Part shown: positions 32,590-44,383 of the stretch, in pieces | How positions within the stretch are numbered: the first letter of the stretch is position 1 | How the letters are laid out: each line of letters starts with the position of its first letter | DNA from: Antilocapra americana | Taxonomy: Eukaryota > Chordata > Mammalia > Artiodactyla > Antilocapridae | DNA length: 64,000 bases | Direction: 5' to 3' | Assembly: GCA_007570785.1 (NCBI GenBank) | Contig: ML662449.1 | Span: forward strand, 11,898,564-11,962,563 | Program-made: the position numbers and the translations under genes | The notes under the pieces: generated by a model | Seen by the model: only the letters and a program-made list of their open reading frames with translations | What the model was told of the DNA's origin: nothing | The model's database searches: none

Positions 32590-33050
32590 AATTATAACAA
32601 TAATGACTCAGATTTATTGAGGACTTACCTCAATTATGGGTTTCCCTGGTGGCTCAGCTGGTAAAGAATCCATCTGCAATGTGGGAGACCTGGGTTCAAT
32701 CCCTGGGTTGGGAAGATCCCCTGGAGGAGGGAAATGCTACCTGCTCCAGTATTCTGGCCTAGAGAATTCCATGGACTGTATACTCTGTGGGGTCGCAAAG
32801 AGTCAGACATGACTGAGCGACTTTCATTTACCTGAATTGGGTAGTGCGTGAAATGCTTCACAGACATTGTCTATTGATAACTTATTCTGTATAACAGTTC
32901 TGTGAGATAAGTACTATGATTACCCTCTTTACAGATGAAGGAACTGAGGAGTGAAGAGGTTAAATGACATGCCTGAGATAAGAGAGTTAGTAAGTGGCTG
33001 AGCCAAGGTCTAAACTTCACACCATCTGACGCTCCTAAAACTCCACCCCA
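32590..33050 (-). repeat. MIR SINE, split by a Bov-tA
   Basis: Reversed MIR pieces flank the SINE: ATGACTCAGATTTATTGAGG on the left, TTTACAGATGAAGGAACTGA and GAGTTAGTAAGTGGCTGAGC on the right. It is one of the best preserved MIRs here. Confidence 0.85.
32636..32827 (+). mobile_element. Bov-tA SINE
   Basis: A full copy starts near GGTTTCCCTGGTGGCTCAGC. TTACCTCAATT (32625-32635) and TTACCTGAATT (32828-32838) match at 10 of 11 positions. Confidence 0.95.
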
Positions 33051-33379
33051 GCGCTTGGTTGCCTACAGCTGAAACGGATGAAGACAGAAAGAAAAGCAAG
33101 TTGTCACAAAGTCCAACAGTGGTTGGTGCAGGCAATTCAATCTGAACCAGTTCTTAGGTCGAATTTAGGCCAGTGTTTCTTAATGTATGTTAGCATATTT
33201 GGCAGAATATCAGTCTTTTGAGATATTTGGCAAAGGAAAAACAGAAGATTTACCTACACACTAACGTATGAAAGTTATAAGAAGGCCTATAGTAAAACAA
33301 AATGCCTAATTTAATTTTATAAAAACTAGAATTCCTCAATCTTATTTGACCACAGAACATTTTTTTAAACTTTGCTTTA
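33051..33379. other. Gene-free stretch
   Basis: No gene or named repeat is visible. Confidence 0.35.
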
Positions 33380-33790
33380 TAAAAATGGTTGAATGCAAAT
33401 TAAAGTGGAGGCTGTAAAGACGTTTACCTACTCATCACCCAGCTTCAACAGCTATCACTATTCTTCCTACTTATTTTGTCTATGCCCACTTCCCCCCTTC
33501 TCACTCTCTCTCTCTTTTTTTTGCTGAAGTATTTTAAAAGAAATTTCAGACAGCATGCTATTCTATCCTTAAATATCTTAGTGTATATCTCCAAATAAAG
33601 GGAGAGATTTTCTTACATAAAGTGTCATTATCACGCCTAACAAGATTAAAACATTTTCTTAATATAACAACACTCAATTCACCTGTCAAAGTCCCTGATT
33701 ACCTTAAAAAAAAATCAGAGCCCCGCCCCCTTTTTTAATAAAACCATTGGCTCTCTATGTTTGTCATATTGATTCAGTTTTACAACCAAA
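33380..33790. repeat. Old L1-type 3' fragment
   Basis: CACCCAGCTTCAACAGCTAT, a CTCTCTCTC run, TTTCAGACAGCATGCTATTC and TTATCACGCCTAACAAGATT follow the order of an old L1 3' untranslated region. I leave the strand open. Confidence 0.55.
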
Positions 33791-34120
33791 CGCCAGAACC
33801 AAGCAATCACGCATTAGAAAAATGTACAAATAATTGATAGTTCTCTTCTAGGATACAACAGAGTTAGAACTCTCTTAAAAATTCAGCCTGAAAAGCACAG
33901 GACAGGGGACATTTAGTTCTTTATCTTCAAGATGTCTCTTGGCTAGAGAAGTGACTGATAACCAGGTTATATCACCTTTTCCTTTTCTCACTTGACTTGC
34001 CAAATAGAAAGAAAATAGAATTCTTTTAGCATCCCATGAATACGTATGCTAAGAAACACATTTTGGGAAATCTTGATTTAGACAAAACAACCAGTTGAAA
34101 GAAGGGACTGTTTTGGTATT
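33791..34120. other. Gene-free stretch
   Basis: No gene or named repeat between the L1-type fragment and the BovB copy. Confidence 0.35.
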
Positions 34121-35240
34121 TAATCAAAAAAGCAAGAGAGTTCCAGAAAAACATCTATTTCTGCTTTATTGATGATGCCAAAGCCTTTGACTGTGTGGAT
34201 CATCATAAACTGTGGAAAATTCTTAAAGAGATGGGAATACCTGACTTGCTTCTTGAGAAACCTGAATGCAGGTCAGGAAGCAACAGAACTGGACATGGAA
34301 CAACAGACTGGTTCCAAATAGGAAAAGGAGTACATCAAGGCTGTATGTTGTCACCCTGCTTATTTAACTTATATGCAGAGTACATCATGAGAAATGCTGG
34401 GCTGTAGGAAGCACAAGCTGGAATCAAGATTGCAGGGAGAAATATCAATAACCTCAGATATGCAGATGACACCCCTCTCATGGCAGAAAGTGAAGAAGAA
34501 CTAAAGAGCCTCTTGATGAAAGTGAAAGAGGAAAGTGAAAAAGTTGGCTTAAAGCTCAACATTCAGAAAACTAAGATCATGGCATCTGGTCCCATCACTT
34601 CATGGCAAATAGATGGGGAAACAATGGAAACAGTGGCTGACTTTATTTTGGGGGCTCCAAAATCACTGCAGATGGTGATTGAAGCCATGAAATTGAAAGA
34701 TGCTTACTCGTGGAAGGAAAGTTATGACTAACCTAGACAACATGTTAAAAACCAGAGACATTGCTTTGCCAAGGTCCATCTAATCAAGGCTATGGTTTTT
34801 CCAGTAGTCATGTCTGGATGTGAGAGTTGGACTATAAAGAAAGCTGAGCACTGAAGAACTGATGCTTTTGAACTGTGGTGTTGGAGAAGACTTTTGAGAG
34901 TCCCTTGGACTGCAAGGAGATCCAACCAGTCCATCCTAAAGGAGATCAGTCCTGGGTGTTCATTGGAAGGACTGATGTTGAAGCTGAAACTGCAATACTT
35001 TGGCCACCTGATGCCAAGGGCTGACTGATTTGAAAAGAGCCTGATGATGGGAAAGATTGAGGGCAGGAGGAGAAGGGGATGACAGAGGATGAGATAGTTG
35101 AATGGCATCACCAACTCAATGGACATGAGTTTGGGTAAACTTCTGGAGTTGATGATGGACAGGGAGGCCTGACGTGAGGTTCACGGGGTCGCAAAGAGTC
35201 AGACATGACTGAGTGACTGAACTGAACTGAACTGAGCAAC
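34121..35240 (+). mobile_element. BovB LINE, reverse-transcriptase half
   Basis: A 1.1-kb sense copy begins within the reverse-transcriptase coding region (GCAAGAGAGTTCCAGAAAAA) and ends with GACTGAACTGAACTGAACTG. No clear target duplication is seen. Confidence 0.95.
34139..34731 (+). pseudogene. BovB reverse transcriptase remnant with YADD motif
   Basis: Motif A reads FIDDAKAFDCVDH, motif B GKGVHQGCMLSPCLFNL, and the catalytic YADD is encoded at 34459-34470. After that come MAESEEELKSLLMK and KLNIQKTKIMASGPITSW. A stop and frame change near 34405 split the frame between motif B and YADD. The endonuclease half is missing through 5' truncation. Confidence 0.9.
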
Positions 35241-35280
35241 AGGTTGGGACTCATTATATAGATTTCTCTCTCTCTCTCTC

Positions 35281-35588
35281 TTTTTAAAGATTTATTTTTT
35301 TATTTTTTTGGATGTGGTGGGTCTTCGTTGGTGCTTGGGAACTTTCTCCAGTTGTGGTTGGGGGGCTAATTTTTGTTGCAGTGTGCAGGCTTCTCACTGT
35401 GGTGGCCTCTCTTGTTGCAGGGGGCTCTAGGCGCTCAGGCTCAGTAGCTGCAGTGTGTGGGCTCAGTTGTTGCGGTACACGGGCTCAGATGCCCCACTGC
35501 ATGTGGGATCTTCCTGGACCAGGGATTAAACCAGTGTCCTCTGCATTGCAAGGCAGACTCTCCACACCTGGACCACCAGGGAAGCCCC
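35281..35588 (-). mobile_element. CHR-type SINE
   Basis: A long antisense copy has a reversed TTTATTTTTTTATTTTTTTG tail and ends GACCACCAGGGAAGCCCC. A CT repeat precedes it at 35265-35280. Confidence 0.9.
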
Positions 35589-35623
35589 AAATTTTTCAAT
35601 TTTGAAGTCATCATATTCTAAAA

Positions 35624-36105
35624 TAATGCAGCAACTTGGATGGACTTAGAGATTGTCGTACTGAGTGAAGCCAGTCAGACAGAGCAGAAATATTGTATTT
35701 ATCCTTTATATGCAGAATCTAAAAAGAAATGATGCAAATGAACATATTTACAAAACAGAAACAGACTCACAGACTTCGAGAATAAACTTATGATTGCCAG
35801 TGAGGTGGGGGGGATGGGGTAGGTAGGGGATTGGTGGGAGAAGAATCAGGGGAAGGGATAGTTAGGGAGTTTGGGATCAACACATACACACTGCTGTATT
35901 TAAAATGGATAAGCAACAAGGTCCTACTGTATAGCATAGGGAACTTTGCTCAATGTTATGTGGCAGCCTGGATGGGAGGGGAGTTTGGAGGAGAATAGAT
36001 ACATGTATATTTATGGCTGAATACAAATTCAGCCATCCACGTGAAACTATCACAACATTGTTAACTGGCTATACTCCAATATAAAAAAAAAAGTTAAAAA
36101 AAACA
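35624..36105 (+). mobile_element. L1 3' end
   Basis: A 482-bp copy with GTACTGAGTGAAGCCAGTCA, AGCAACAAGGTCCTACTGTA and CTATACTCCAATATAAAAAA. The 19-bp flanks at 35605-35623 and 36106-36124 match at 17 positions. Confidence 0.9.
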
Positions 36106-37539
36106 AAGTCATTCTATTCTAAAAGGGAGGGTTTAGCAATTAGTCCTGGTTGCGACTCTTAGTTACATAGGTGATATTAACACACACACACATGCAACAC
36201 GCAGGCAAAACACTGCAAATCTTAGAGAAGCATGGCTGCTGAGTTAAGATCCAGTCAAAACCATCTGAGGCAAGTGACTAGGTTATTCAAGATCTGTTTG
36301 AAGGAGATGCATCTGAAAGAGAGATTTGCAGTATGGCTATGGAAAGGGACAGAATGATAAACCATACAGCACAATAGCAGTTTAGTCATACTAGTATACT
36401 ACCAACGATATCTTCCAAAGTAAGGAATAGAAAAAGTGATTTCATTAATTGCTGCTTTAATGGCTGGCCAAATATTTATATACCCCACATGCACTGTACT
36501 CAAAATTTATACTAGCAAAGTAGCCTGCAGCAAGCAAAATATTGATTGAATCATAAAAACTTAAGATTACTAACCCGAATATCTTCTTGCTTTGTATAAA
36601 ACTAATTGCTCGGCCAGGGAACGCAATTTCTGAGACAATTACCAGGAATGGGGGCTTTAATGACTTTGTCTTAATGTTTTGCATAAGTAAGTAGCAGCTG
36701 CCTGATTCAGGACCCTGAGTGAGTTTCCTTCCACTGTTTAGAGTTAATGGAATGCATTTCTCACCAGGAGCCCGGGTGATTCTTTACCTGAAGTCAGACC
36801 TGTGTACATCCCAAACTTGAAATTTCTTTGTGTTCCTGAAGCAGTTCCCATTCTCAGGTCATCCTCAGTGTCTGAGGTTACATTATCAACTGTCAAATTG
36901 TGTGAAGGAAAGCAAACAGAAATGTAAGTCATCAAACAATGAAACGTATCTCTATTACCAAAGCCCCAGGTAGTCATTTGCGGGGTTTGACACTGCAAAC
37001 AGACTGCAGACCAGTTGGCTTCGGGACTGGTAGGGAAGTGTGAGGTCAGGGGAGACTAAGCACTCATATTATGTGCTTCCTGTCAGGAGTTCTGCAACCC
37101 TTTCCTCACTTATCTCAGGACATAACCAGGCATGGCCTCGTTAATTCCTACAGGACAGGATGGACAAGAAGGAGTCAGGGCCTAGAAGCAAATCTCCTCC
37201 TGGAGTAGACAGACCCAGGGGAGACCCAGCAACCAAAGGAGTAGCGAGGGTAGAGTTTAGCATCCAGAGGATATGGTGACAGGTAAACTTTGGTAGTACC
37301 AGCAAGAAGTCTGCAATAGGCAGCTCCACACAGAAGAATGGAGGTGTCCCGACAGACAGGCAAAGTATGAAGACTGATAATCCTGGAGCTGGTGATAGTC
37401 AGAAATCCAGGAAGGTGGTCAGTTTCACTGGGGCTGTACGTCAAGGGAGCCAGGACTCCAGCACAGATTTAGGGAGAATTTATAGGCAGGTAGAGCTTGA
37501 GACTGATCCAAGCAGCATGGAAGCCCAATGTTTTAGTTA
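36106..37539. other. Gene-free, repeat-poor stretch
   Basis: No gene or recent repeat apart from a CA run near 36181. Part of it (36420-36690) has short homeobox-like TAAT words and may be constrained single-copy DNA. That is inference only. Confidence 0.4.
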
Positions 37540-37745
37540 AAGTATAGCTGGATATAGCTGTTGTAACAAAGAGACCCAACAGAACATAGCTTCCATAATA
37601 GAATTTTATTCCTCTCCCAAGCAACCCTGAGAAACAGGAAGGGTACTACAGCTCCACGAGGTTGTCTAGGAACCCACCCTCTGCTCACAGCTCCCGTCAC
37701 TGTGTCTGAAGTTGTTGCTCCAGCTCTCCTTGCCCGTTGGTACAG
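37540..37745. repeat. Ancient interspersed repeat fragment
   Basis: CTGTTGTAACAAAGAGACCC followed by TTCCATAATAGAATTTTATT resembles the ancient repeat seen near 6010 and 16395. Family name unknown. Confidence 0.4.
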
Positions 37746-37943
37746 CTGGCTTACCAGTTCCATGTTGGGGTCCAGCCCATAGGAGTGGTGAAGGAGAAAG
37801 GGGAGGAAACTTTATTTGAAATTCAAGAGGCAGAAGTTGTATATATTATTTCTACTCTTGGGCCAAACCTAGTCATAAGGCTACTCCCAGTTGTCAGAAG
37901 CACTGGGAAAGGTACTCTTTACCTAATATAGTCGTGAAAATTA

Positions 37944-38148
37944 AAGTGTTAGTCACTCAGTCATGTCTGATTCTTTGTGACCTCATGGACTCTAGCCTGC
38001 CAGGCTCCTCTGTCCATGGGATTCTCCAGGCAAGAATACTGGTGTGGGTTGCCATGCCCTTCTCCAGGGGATCTTCCCAACCCAGGGATCAAACTTGAGT
38101 CTCTCACACTGCAGGAAGATTTTTTTTTTACCATCTGAGCCACCAGGG
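37944..38148 (-). mobile_element. Bov-tA SINE
   Basis: An antisense copy from GTGTTAGTCACTCAGTCATG to CATCTGAGCCACCAGGG, with a T-run expansion near 38120. Confidence 0.9.
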
Positions 38149-38640
38149 TGTGTCCAGCTAAATTTCACACTCTGATCAACACAGCAAACCTCACTCAATG
38201 CTGAGCACCAAACATTTGTCTCCAGCTCTTCCTACGTCCCCAGTTGGGTACTAGACTGGTATGGAGCCTGAACTGGGCTAGACCCTGACTGGGGCCAAGT
38301 CAGGCAGGTGGTCCTGGCCATGAGGAAAGAAGGGCCACTGAACAAAGGAAACAAGTGGGCAGGCAGTGTGTGCTTTGTAAACAGTGTCACCCCCAGTGAG
38401 AAAGCTCAGTGAGTGTTACCCAAGGGCAAACATGAGGTTCTTGGGCAACTAAGTAGGTACCGAGACCTTGTTCGCAGGTCACAGCCCCTTAAGACAGAAG
38501 GGTGCCTCCCACCTCTACATTCCTTACTTTCCCCACTCACTGCCCCCCCAAATACCCAAACAGTCCAGATGCTTGTGAGTGAAATGGCAAAATCCCCTTT
38601 TACTCACTTCCCCAATTTGACTTCCCAGAACTCACCACTG
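38149..38640. other. Gene-free stretch
   Basis: No gene or named repeat is visible. Confidence 0.35.
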
Positions 38641-38779
38641 TTAACCATTTAATCCTTTCTGACTCTTCTTCATGTGTTTATAAACACAAACACAGAGAAA
38701 AATGCAGTGGTTCCTTTTCATATAGGTGGGATTGTGACACACGTGTGTTTTATTTCTTCACTTAATAATGTATCATCAA

Positions 38780-38861
38780 GAATTCTCCGGTGGTCCATTG
38801 TTAAGACTTGGCACTTTTACTGCCAAGGGCCTGGGTTCTATCCATGGTTGGCGATCATAAC
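38780..38861 (+). mobile_element. CHR-type SINE head fragment
   Basis: AATTCTCCGGTGGTCCATTG, then GCCAAGGGCCTGGGTTCTAT and GGTTGGCGATCATAACC, is about 80 bp of a CHR head. Confidence 0.75.
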
Positions 38862-38869
38862 CACCTTCT

Positions 38870-39000
38870 TGGCTGGGTGCTATTATTTTCCCCTCTTAAA
38901 AATGACAGTAATGGGGAGTTTAAGTGACTTGCTCTTACACAGTTGGGAAGAAGCCAAACTAGGATTGGAATTCTGACCTCAGTCTTTGTGAGCATCCTTT
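38870..39000 (-). repeat. MIR SINE, antisense
   Basis: TATTATTTTCCCCTCTTAAA, AGTTTAAGTGACTTGCTCTT and CTAGGATTGGAATTCTGACC keep MIR order in reverse. Confidence 0.75.
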
Positions 39001-40082
39001 GCTATCACATATCTGCTGTGGACATCCTTGTGTGTCTTGTCTTGCAGTTCTTCCACAGGGGACCTTGTCAGCAGTTGCACCGGAAAAGCTTAACTTTTGT
39101 ATCACCACCTCTTAGACTCCCCTGGAAACTGAAGCAGTCTCCCTGATTACTGGATCACTGGTTGTCTCATAGGGTACATGGCTTCAGCTGCTCCAGTTGA
39201 CTTGTGCTGGGAAGGGGCTCTCAACTCCATTCCAACTGCCGTACCTGCCCTAGCTCCAGCCCCTAGGCTATCTTTCTCTCTACCTCCAAACTCATCCTCT
39301 TAAGCACTAGTTGGTCTGGCCCAGCATCTGTCACCCCTGCTCAGATAAGCCAGCCCCACCCAGTATCTCCTACCTAAAAGTTTACAGCCACGAATGATGT
39401 AGATTTTCCCTCCCCTCTGCTGCTACAGCAAATAGAAAGTCTTTGAGGGGTCAGTGTCCAGCATCCACCTTTCCTCCTCAGTCTCCCTGTTAGGCAGGAG
39501 CAGGCAGCAAGGGCCTGATCCCAGGGAGACCTGTGCTCCCCTTTTTGGGCTGTCACTATGGAAACAGATGTTTTTCAGGGGCTATATCCCTCTCCTGTCT
39601 ATTTCCTTTCACTTCTGGGGGCTCTGTCCCTCTCACTTCCCTCTTGCCTATCTTCCTATCATTAAAACCTTCTCTTGCACGTGTGAAAATGTGGGCCCCA
39701 AGCCCATGGTCTTCAGTTTTCCCTCCCAGAGAACAGGACCTCGATGCAAGAGTGAACTGCTCTGAGGGTGATGGACATGGACATGGATGTTGGTGTCTGC
39801 TGCTAATGGGGTAGGGTAAACATCTCCATCAGACGTTTGAAGCTGGTGGCTCTGATTCTGGATCTTTAGAAACTAAAGGCTCTGCCAGGCACAGAGTGAG
39901 TGACTCTGAAGTGTCAGGATGAAAGATCCCCTAAACCTATACTCCCCACCTCCCCCTGCCCTCAGTTCTCCCTGGTGTGGCTGCTTCTATGGACCTTGCT
40001 TGTGGTCACACCCTTGAAGAAGCTGTTTTCCCTCATCTGTCAGGCTGCAGGCTTCATTTTCTGACCTGGCTGCCTTGTCATT
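39001..40082. other. Gene-free stretch
   Basis: No gene or named repeat. Overlapping plus-strand open stretches of 93-103 codons at 39454-39814 are unrecognised. Confidence 0.35.
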
Positions 40083-40191
40083 TAGTTGCTAAATCATGTC
40101 CAACTCTTTACAACCCCATGGACTGCAGCACGCAAGGCTTCCCTATCCTTCACCATCTCCCAGAGCTTGTTCACACTCATGTCCATTGAGT
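40083..40191 (-). mobile_element. BovB 3' fragment
   Basis: About 109 bp of antisense BovB 3' sequence, AAATCATGTCCAACTCTTTA to CACTCATGTCCATTGAG, without the tail. Confidence 0.85.
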
Positions 40192-40264
40192 TGCCCCTCC
40201 AATACAAGGGCAACTCAGGAGTTGCCACAACACCAGCCATGGAAATGCCACAGTCTCAGGGTAA

Positions 40265-40435
40265 GACACAGTCTCACGGTTTCAGGCTGGTTTCTCACAG
40301 GTCTGCTGACCTCACCCAGGTTCCACCCCAGATCCTCTGAGTTGAGTCTCTGGGGTGCTGCCCACAATGTGTTTTAAGAAGTCCCCCGACCCCCAGGGAA
40401 GTCTGATGCACGCTCAAGTGTGAGAACCATTCTTC
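40265..40435 (-). repeat. hAT-Charlie-type DNA transposon fossil (MER family)
   Basis: TTCCACCCCAGATCCTCTGA, CTCTGGGGTGCTGCCCACAA, TGTGTTTTAAGAAGTCCCCC and TGATGCACGCTCAAGTGTGA then GAACCATT match the end of a Charlie-derived MER element. Confidence 0.65.
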
Positions 40436-40869
40436 TGTGTGTGGCTCCTCACTCTCTCTCCTGGGCGGAAAGAGTATCCACTTTCCTTACAAGACTAAGG
40501 GTTTTCTGTGGTTTGTCACTTGAAGCAAGGTGGTCAACCCCTGTTATCCTATGCCCAATCTGTTCTAGGCCATGAACCAAACATTTCTATCCTTTGTTTG
40601 GAGAAGCCAGGTGTCTGCCCAAGAAAAGAAGAAGTATTGCCCCTCTTGGGGGTACTGTTGTTTCATGAGGTCAAGAAAACTAACAGTGGAGTCTCGGTAT
40701 TTGAGGAAAGGAAGAATTTGAGGGAGGCAGCAGTTTTCTGGGTTTTCTGGAAACCGGCATGTTGAGAGGGTCCCCTTGTTGCAGAAAGGGGGACCACACT
40801 TCTTAATCCTTCACATACTACTCATGCTGAAGTCAGATTTCTAGTAACCACAGTCTTCTAGAATTGAGA
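40436..40869. other. Gene-free stretch
   Basis: No gene or named repeat is visible. Confidence 0.35.
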
Positions 40870-41100
40870 CAGGGCTGGAGTAGGAGCCAGGATCATGAGG
40901 GCCCTTAAAAAAGTTGGTCTTTATCCTCAGAATGATGGAGGAGCTTCCAGGCATGGGAACAGCGTGCTCAGATTTGAATGTAGAGGACAGCTCTGCCTCC
41001 CTTGCAAAGAACAGATTGAAGTGTGGCAGGATGGGGTCAGAAGAGTGAAAGTTCAGAAACCAGTCAGGGACACAGGTGAGGTGGAATGGCAGCTTGACTC
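40870..41100 (-). repeat. L2 body, antisense
   Basis: ATGAGGGCCCTTAAAAAAGT, GGAACAGCGTGCTCAGATTT and GAACAGATTGAAGTGTGGCA fit the reversed 3' coding part of L2. Confidence 0.6.
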
Positions 41101-41169
41101 AGGATATTGGCTGGGGAGATGGTCAGATTCTCAAGATAATGTATATGGAGGACAGGGGGGAAAAACACA

Positions 41170-41257
41170 CTTATATACCATGTACTCTGTGTGAGTCACT
41201 TGACATTTAAAGCTTCTAGCAGCAGCCTTATGTGATTTATACTATTAGGTGAAAGTA
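41170..41257 (-). repeat. MIR fragment
   Basis: GTACTCTGTGTGAGTCACTT followed by TTAAAGCTTCTAGCAGCAGC resembles reversed MIR, cut by the SINE that follows. Confidence 0.5.
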
Positions 41258-41467
41258 TGAAACTTCAGTTGCTAAGTCATGTCCGACTCTTTTGCGACCC
41301 CATGGACTGTAGCCTGCCGGGTTCCTCTACCTAGGAGATTTCCCAGGCAAGAATATTGGAGTGAGTTGTCATTTTTTCCTCCGGGGGATCTTCCCAACCC
41401 AAGGATTGAACCAGTGTCTCCTGCATTGCAGGTGGATTCTTTACTGCTGAGCCACCAAGGGAGCCCC
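41258..41467 (-). mobile_element. Bov-tA SINE
   Basis: A full antisense copy from TTCAGTTGCTAAGTCATGTC to GCTGAGCCACCAAGGGAGCC. Confidence 0.9.
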
Positions 41468-41664
41468 AATAGTATCAATAGCATTTCATATGTTTATTAA
41501 CTAAGTCAATTTGATGTGATGTGTTTACCTAGGAAAACTGCTAAGTACTATTATAATCCTCATCTTTTTTTTTTAGTTTTTTGAATTAATTTACTTTTTA
41601 TTTAAGGAAAATTGCTTTAGAGAATTTTGTTGTTTTCTGTCAAACCTCAACATGAATCAGCCAT

Positions 41665-42497
41665 CAGTTCAGTTCAGTTCAATCTCTCAGTTATGTCCAA
41701 CTCTTTGCGACCCCATGAACCGCAGCCTGCCAGGCCTCCCTGAACGTCACCAACTCCCAGAATTTGCCCACACTCATGTCTATTGAGTCAGTGATGCCAT
41801 CTAACCATCTCATCCTCTGCTTTCCCCTTCTCCTCCTGCCCTCAATCTTTCCCAACATCAAGGTCTTTTCAAATGAGTCAGCCCTTGGCATCAGGTGGCC
41901 AAAGTATTGCAGTTTCAGCTTCAACATCAGTTCTTCCAATGAACACCCAGGACTGATCTCCTTTAGGATGGACTGGTTGGATCTCCTTGCAGTCCAAGGG
42001 ACTCCCAAGAGTCTTCTCCAACACCACAGTTCAAAAGCATCAATTCTTTGGTGCTCAGCTTTCTTTATAGTCCAACTCTCACATCCATCATGACTACTGG
42101 AAAAACCATAGCCTTGACTAGATGGACCTTTGTTGACAAAGTAATGTCTCTGGTTTTTAACATGCTGTCTAGGTTGGTCATAACTTTCCTTCCAAGGAGT
42201 AAGCGTCTTTCAATTTCATGGCTGCAATCACCATCTGCAGTGATTTTGGAGCCCCCAAAATAAAGTCAGCCACTGTTTCCATTGTTTCCCCATCTATTTG
42301 CCATGAAGTGATGGGACCAGATGCCATGATCTTAGTTTTCTGAATGTTGAGCTTTAAGCCAACTTTTTCACTTTCCTCTTTCACTTTCATCAAGAGGCTC
42401 TTTAGTTCTTCTTCACTTTCTGCCATAAGGGTGGTGTCATCTGCATATCTGAGGTTATTGATATTTGTCCTGGAAATCTTGATTCCAGCTGTGCTTT
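41665..42497 (-). mobile_element. BovB LINE, 5'-truncated, inside L1
   Basis: An 833-bp antisense BovB copy starts with the reversed tail CAGTTCAGTTCAGTTC. A perfect 10-bp duplication, AATCAGCCAT, lies at 41655-41664 and 42498-42507. Confidence 0.95.
41691..42426 (-). pseudogene. BovB ORF2 C-terminal remnant
   Basis: Minus-strand words MAESEEELKSLLMK (42178-42426) and [20 protein letters not shown] (41691-42008) show the region after the YADD motif. A frame change separates the two parts. A YADD-like stretch lies at the 5' edge, before truncation. Confidence 0.85.
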
Positions 42498-42670
42498 AAT
42501 CAGCCATAGGTAAACATATATGCCCTCCCTTTTGAAACTCCCTCCCATCTCCCTCCTCATCCCACCCCTCTAGTTGATACAGAGCCCCTGTATAATCTTC
42601 ATAATATAGATACAGAAACTGAGGCACAGAGAAGGGAAATAACATGTGCAGAGAATTTCTGATTGCATGA

Positions 42671-44381
42671 AGATACTGGGGGGGGTGGGAGGAAAGAGTA
42701 AAGGAAGGCACTTTATTTTCTGATATGAAAATAGATATCCATACCATTTCCTAAAATGGGGAACCTGGAGGAAGAAGCAAGCTTTTTAGGGGGGAGATCA
42801 CGACCTCTCCTTTGGACTTGGGTTGGAGAGAGAGAGCTCTCCAGCCTTATCTCCTTAATGTTCTCTTTTTACAGAAGACCTTGTGGTGCAACCTGAGCAT
42901 TTTTAACAGACAGGTCATGATGAAAAAATATTCAGGTATTGGGAGGGTATGAGTTCCAGTGATGTGGGTTACTTTCAGGACTCTTGGGCTAAGCCTATCT
43001 TTGAGATTCTGATCCCTAAGTCATGAAAGGTAAAACCTTTTGTCTTTTCATTAGTAGCCTTGACCTTAGAGCATTTAACTCTCTCTCTCTCTTTTATTTT
43101 TTTAATGTAGAGCTGCTTCTTTAGAGAAGGATTCCTCACCCAAGAGATGAGCATGAATCAGGAAATACGTGTTTAGGCAGTTTCTAAAAATCTGTAGTTT
43201 AAGCCAAGAGACCAGAAAGGTTTCTTTCTCCTAGGTAAACAGCAATTAAATGGTATATTAAAATGTATATTATGTACCCAATTGGTGCATGGAGTAGTTA
43301 TGTATTTTAGGAATATTTAAAAACACGTGTTCTGCCTCCCTCAGCACTGTTTCAATCCATCAAGTAACTGTATACTTAGAACATGTGTTCTGCATAGTAA
43401 GAGTCATTTTATAAACCTCTCATTAAAGGGAACCAAACAAAAAGGCATCAGCTGCAGCCCATTTTTCAGAAGTGTTTATGCCAACCAAATGTAGACAAAG
43501 GAAAACAAAACCGTAAAGGCAAGTCATGGACCACGGAACTTCTGTCACTGACTGTAGAGACTCAGCAGTGATCCTGGGCCGGGAAGAGCAGAGATCAGGA
43601 CTCACTGGAACACCTTCTGAAGTGAGGCTAGAAGATGTTGATAAAGAAAACCAGGGGAAGTGTTGGAGCCCAAGCACAGATTTTTTTCCCCAAGGGGAAA
43701 CTTCACACTCCCCCAAAGAGAATGAAAAGCAGGTGTTCTCCTGGCTGGTTGGCAACTGAGAAGCAGTGGGCCAAGGTCCCACTCTGTGGGGTGCGCTGTG
43801 TTTGCCAAGGGGCTGGAGCTGGCCAGGTGAGCTGGGCACCCGGGTAGGTGGAGGTGGAAGGTCACAACAGGAGAAGGAGTGGCAGGAGCCCCCTCTGAAA
43901 CCCGTGGCCAGTAGGATACCCATATCAGCCATGGCCTCACCACTGCCCTCAAGGACACAGCAGCACGCAGAGCACTTCCCTTTCCTGGTATTTCAGTCCC
44001 TGCTTAGTATTTGTAAAGTGCTGTTTGCACGTTAACTCTTTCCAGCTGTAAGGGAGCAAGGGTGTACTGAACATGCTCTTTTCCTCGTCTGAGAGTCATT
44101 AAATAGAAGGCACCAGGGCTTCTTCTAAACTCAGTGGATTTAGTGGTTAAGGGAAGTTATGAACTCCCCGAGCCAAGGTGGCATCAACTATAACCGAAAG
44201 GCCAGAAGAGCTGTTACCCAAGAGGGGAGAGGAGCTTAGGAACTTGAAATCCCACATGGAAGGACTAGTGGGGGGTAGAAATAAAGCAACTCACTGAAAA
44301 CTAGGTACATCAGGCAAAAAAGAAATCATAAAAAGAGGGTGGTGGGGGTCGGGGGGGAGGTGGGGAGGAGCCCAAGAGAAG
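42671..44381. other. Gene-free stretch
   Basis: No named repeat in 1.7 kb except short runs (G-run near 42679, CT-run near 43081, G-rich part 44338-44370). A 169-codon minus-strand open stretch, 43423-43932, is the longest non-repeat frame outside the CpG island, but it is proline/serine-rich, overlaps other frames and is unrecognised. Confidence 0.4.
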
Positions 44382-44383
44382 TA

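Larger units (their letters stand above)
41564..42590 (-). mobile_element. L1 3' end, itself split by BovB
   Basis: Only about 184 bp is L1 (41564-41664 and 42508-42590). TATAATCCTCAT (41552-41563) and TATAATCTTCAT (42591-42602), 11 of 12 identical, bound the L1 in the MIR. Confidence 0.85.
41521..42670 (-). repeat. MIR SINE, split by L1 plus BovB
   Basis: Reversed MIR pieces lie on both sides: CTGCTAAGTACTATTATAAT on the left and ATACAGAAACTGAGGCACAG on the right. The L1 insertion separates them by about 1 kb. Confidence 0.75.

Noticed and set aside
43423..43932. 169-codon minus-strand open frame as a gene
   Set aside because: It is proline/serine/leucine-rich, overlaps plus-strand open frames in the same interval, has no recognisable domain and no splice or promoter context.
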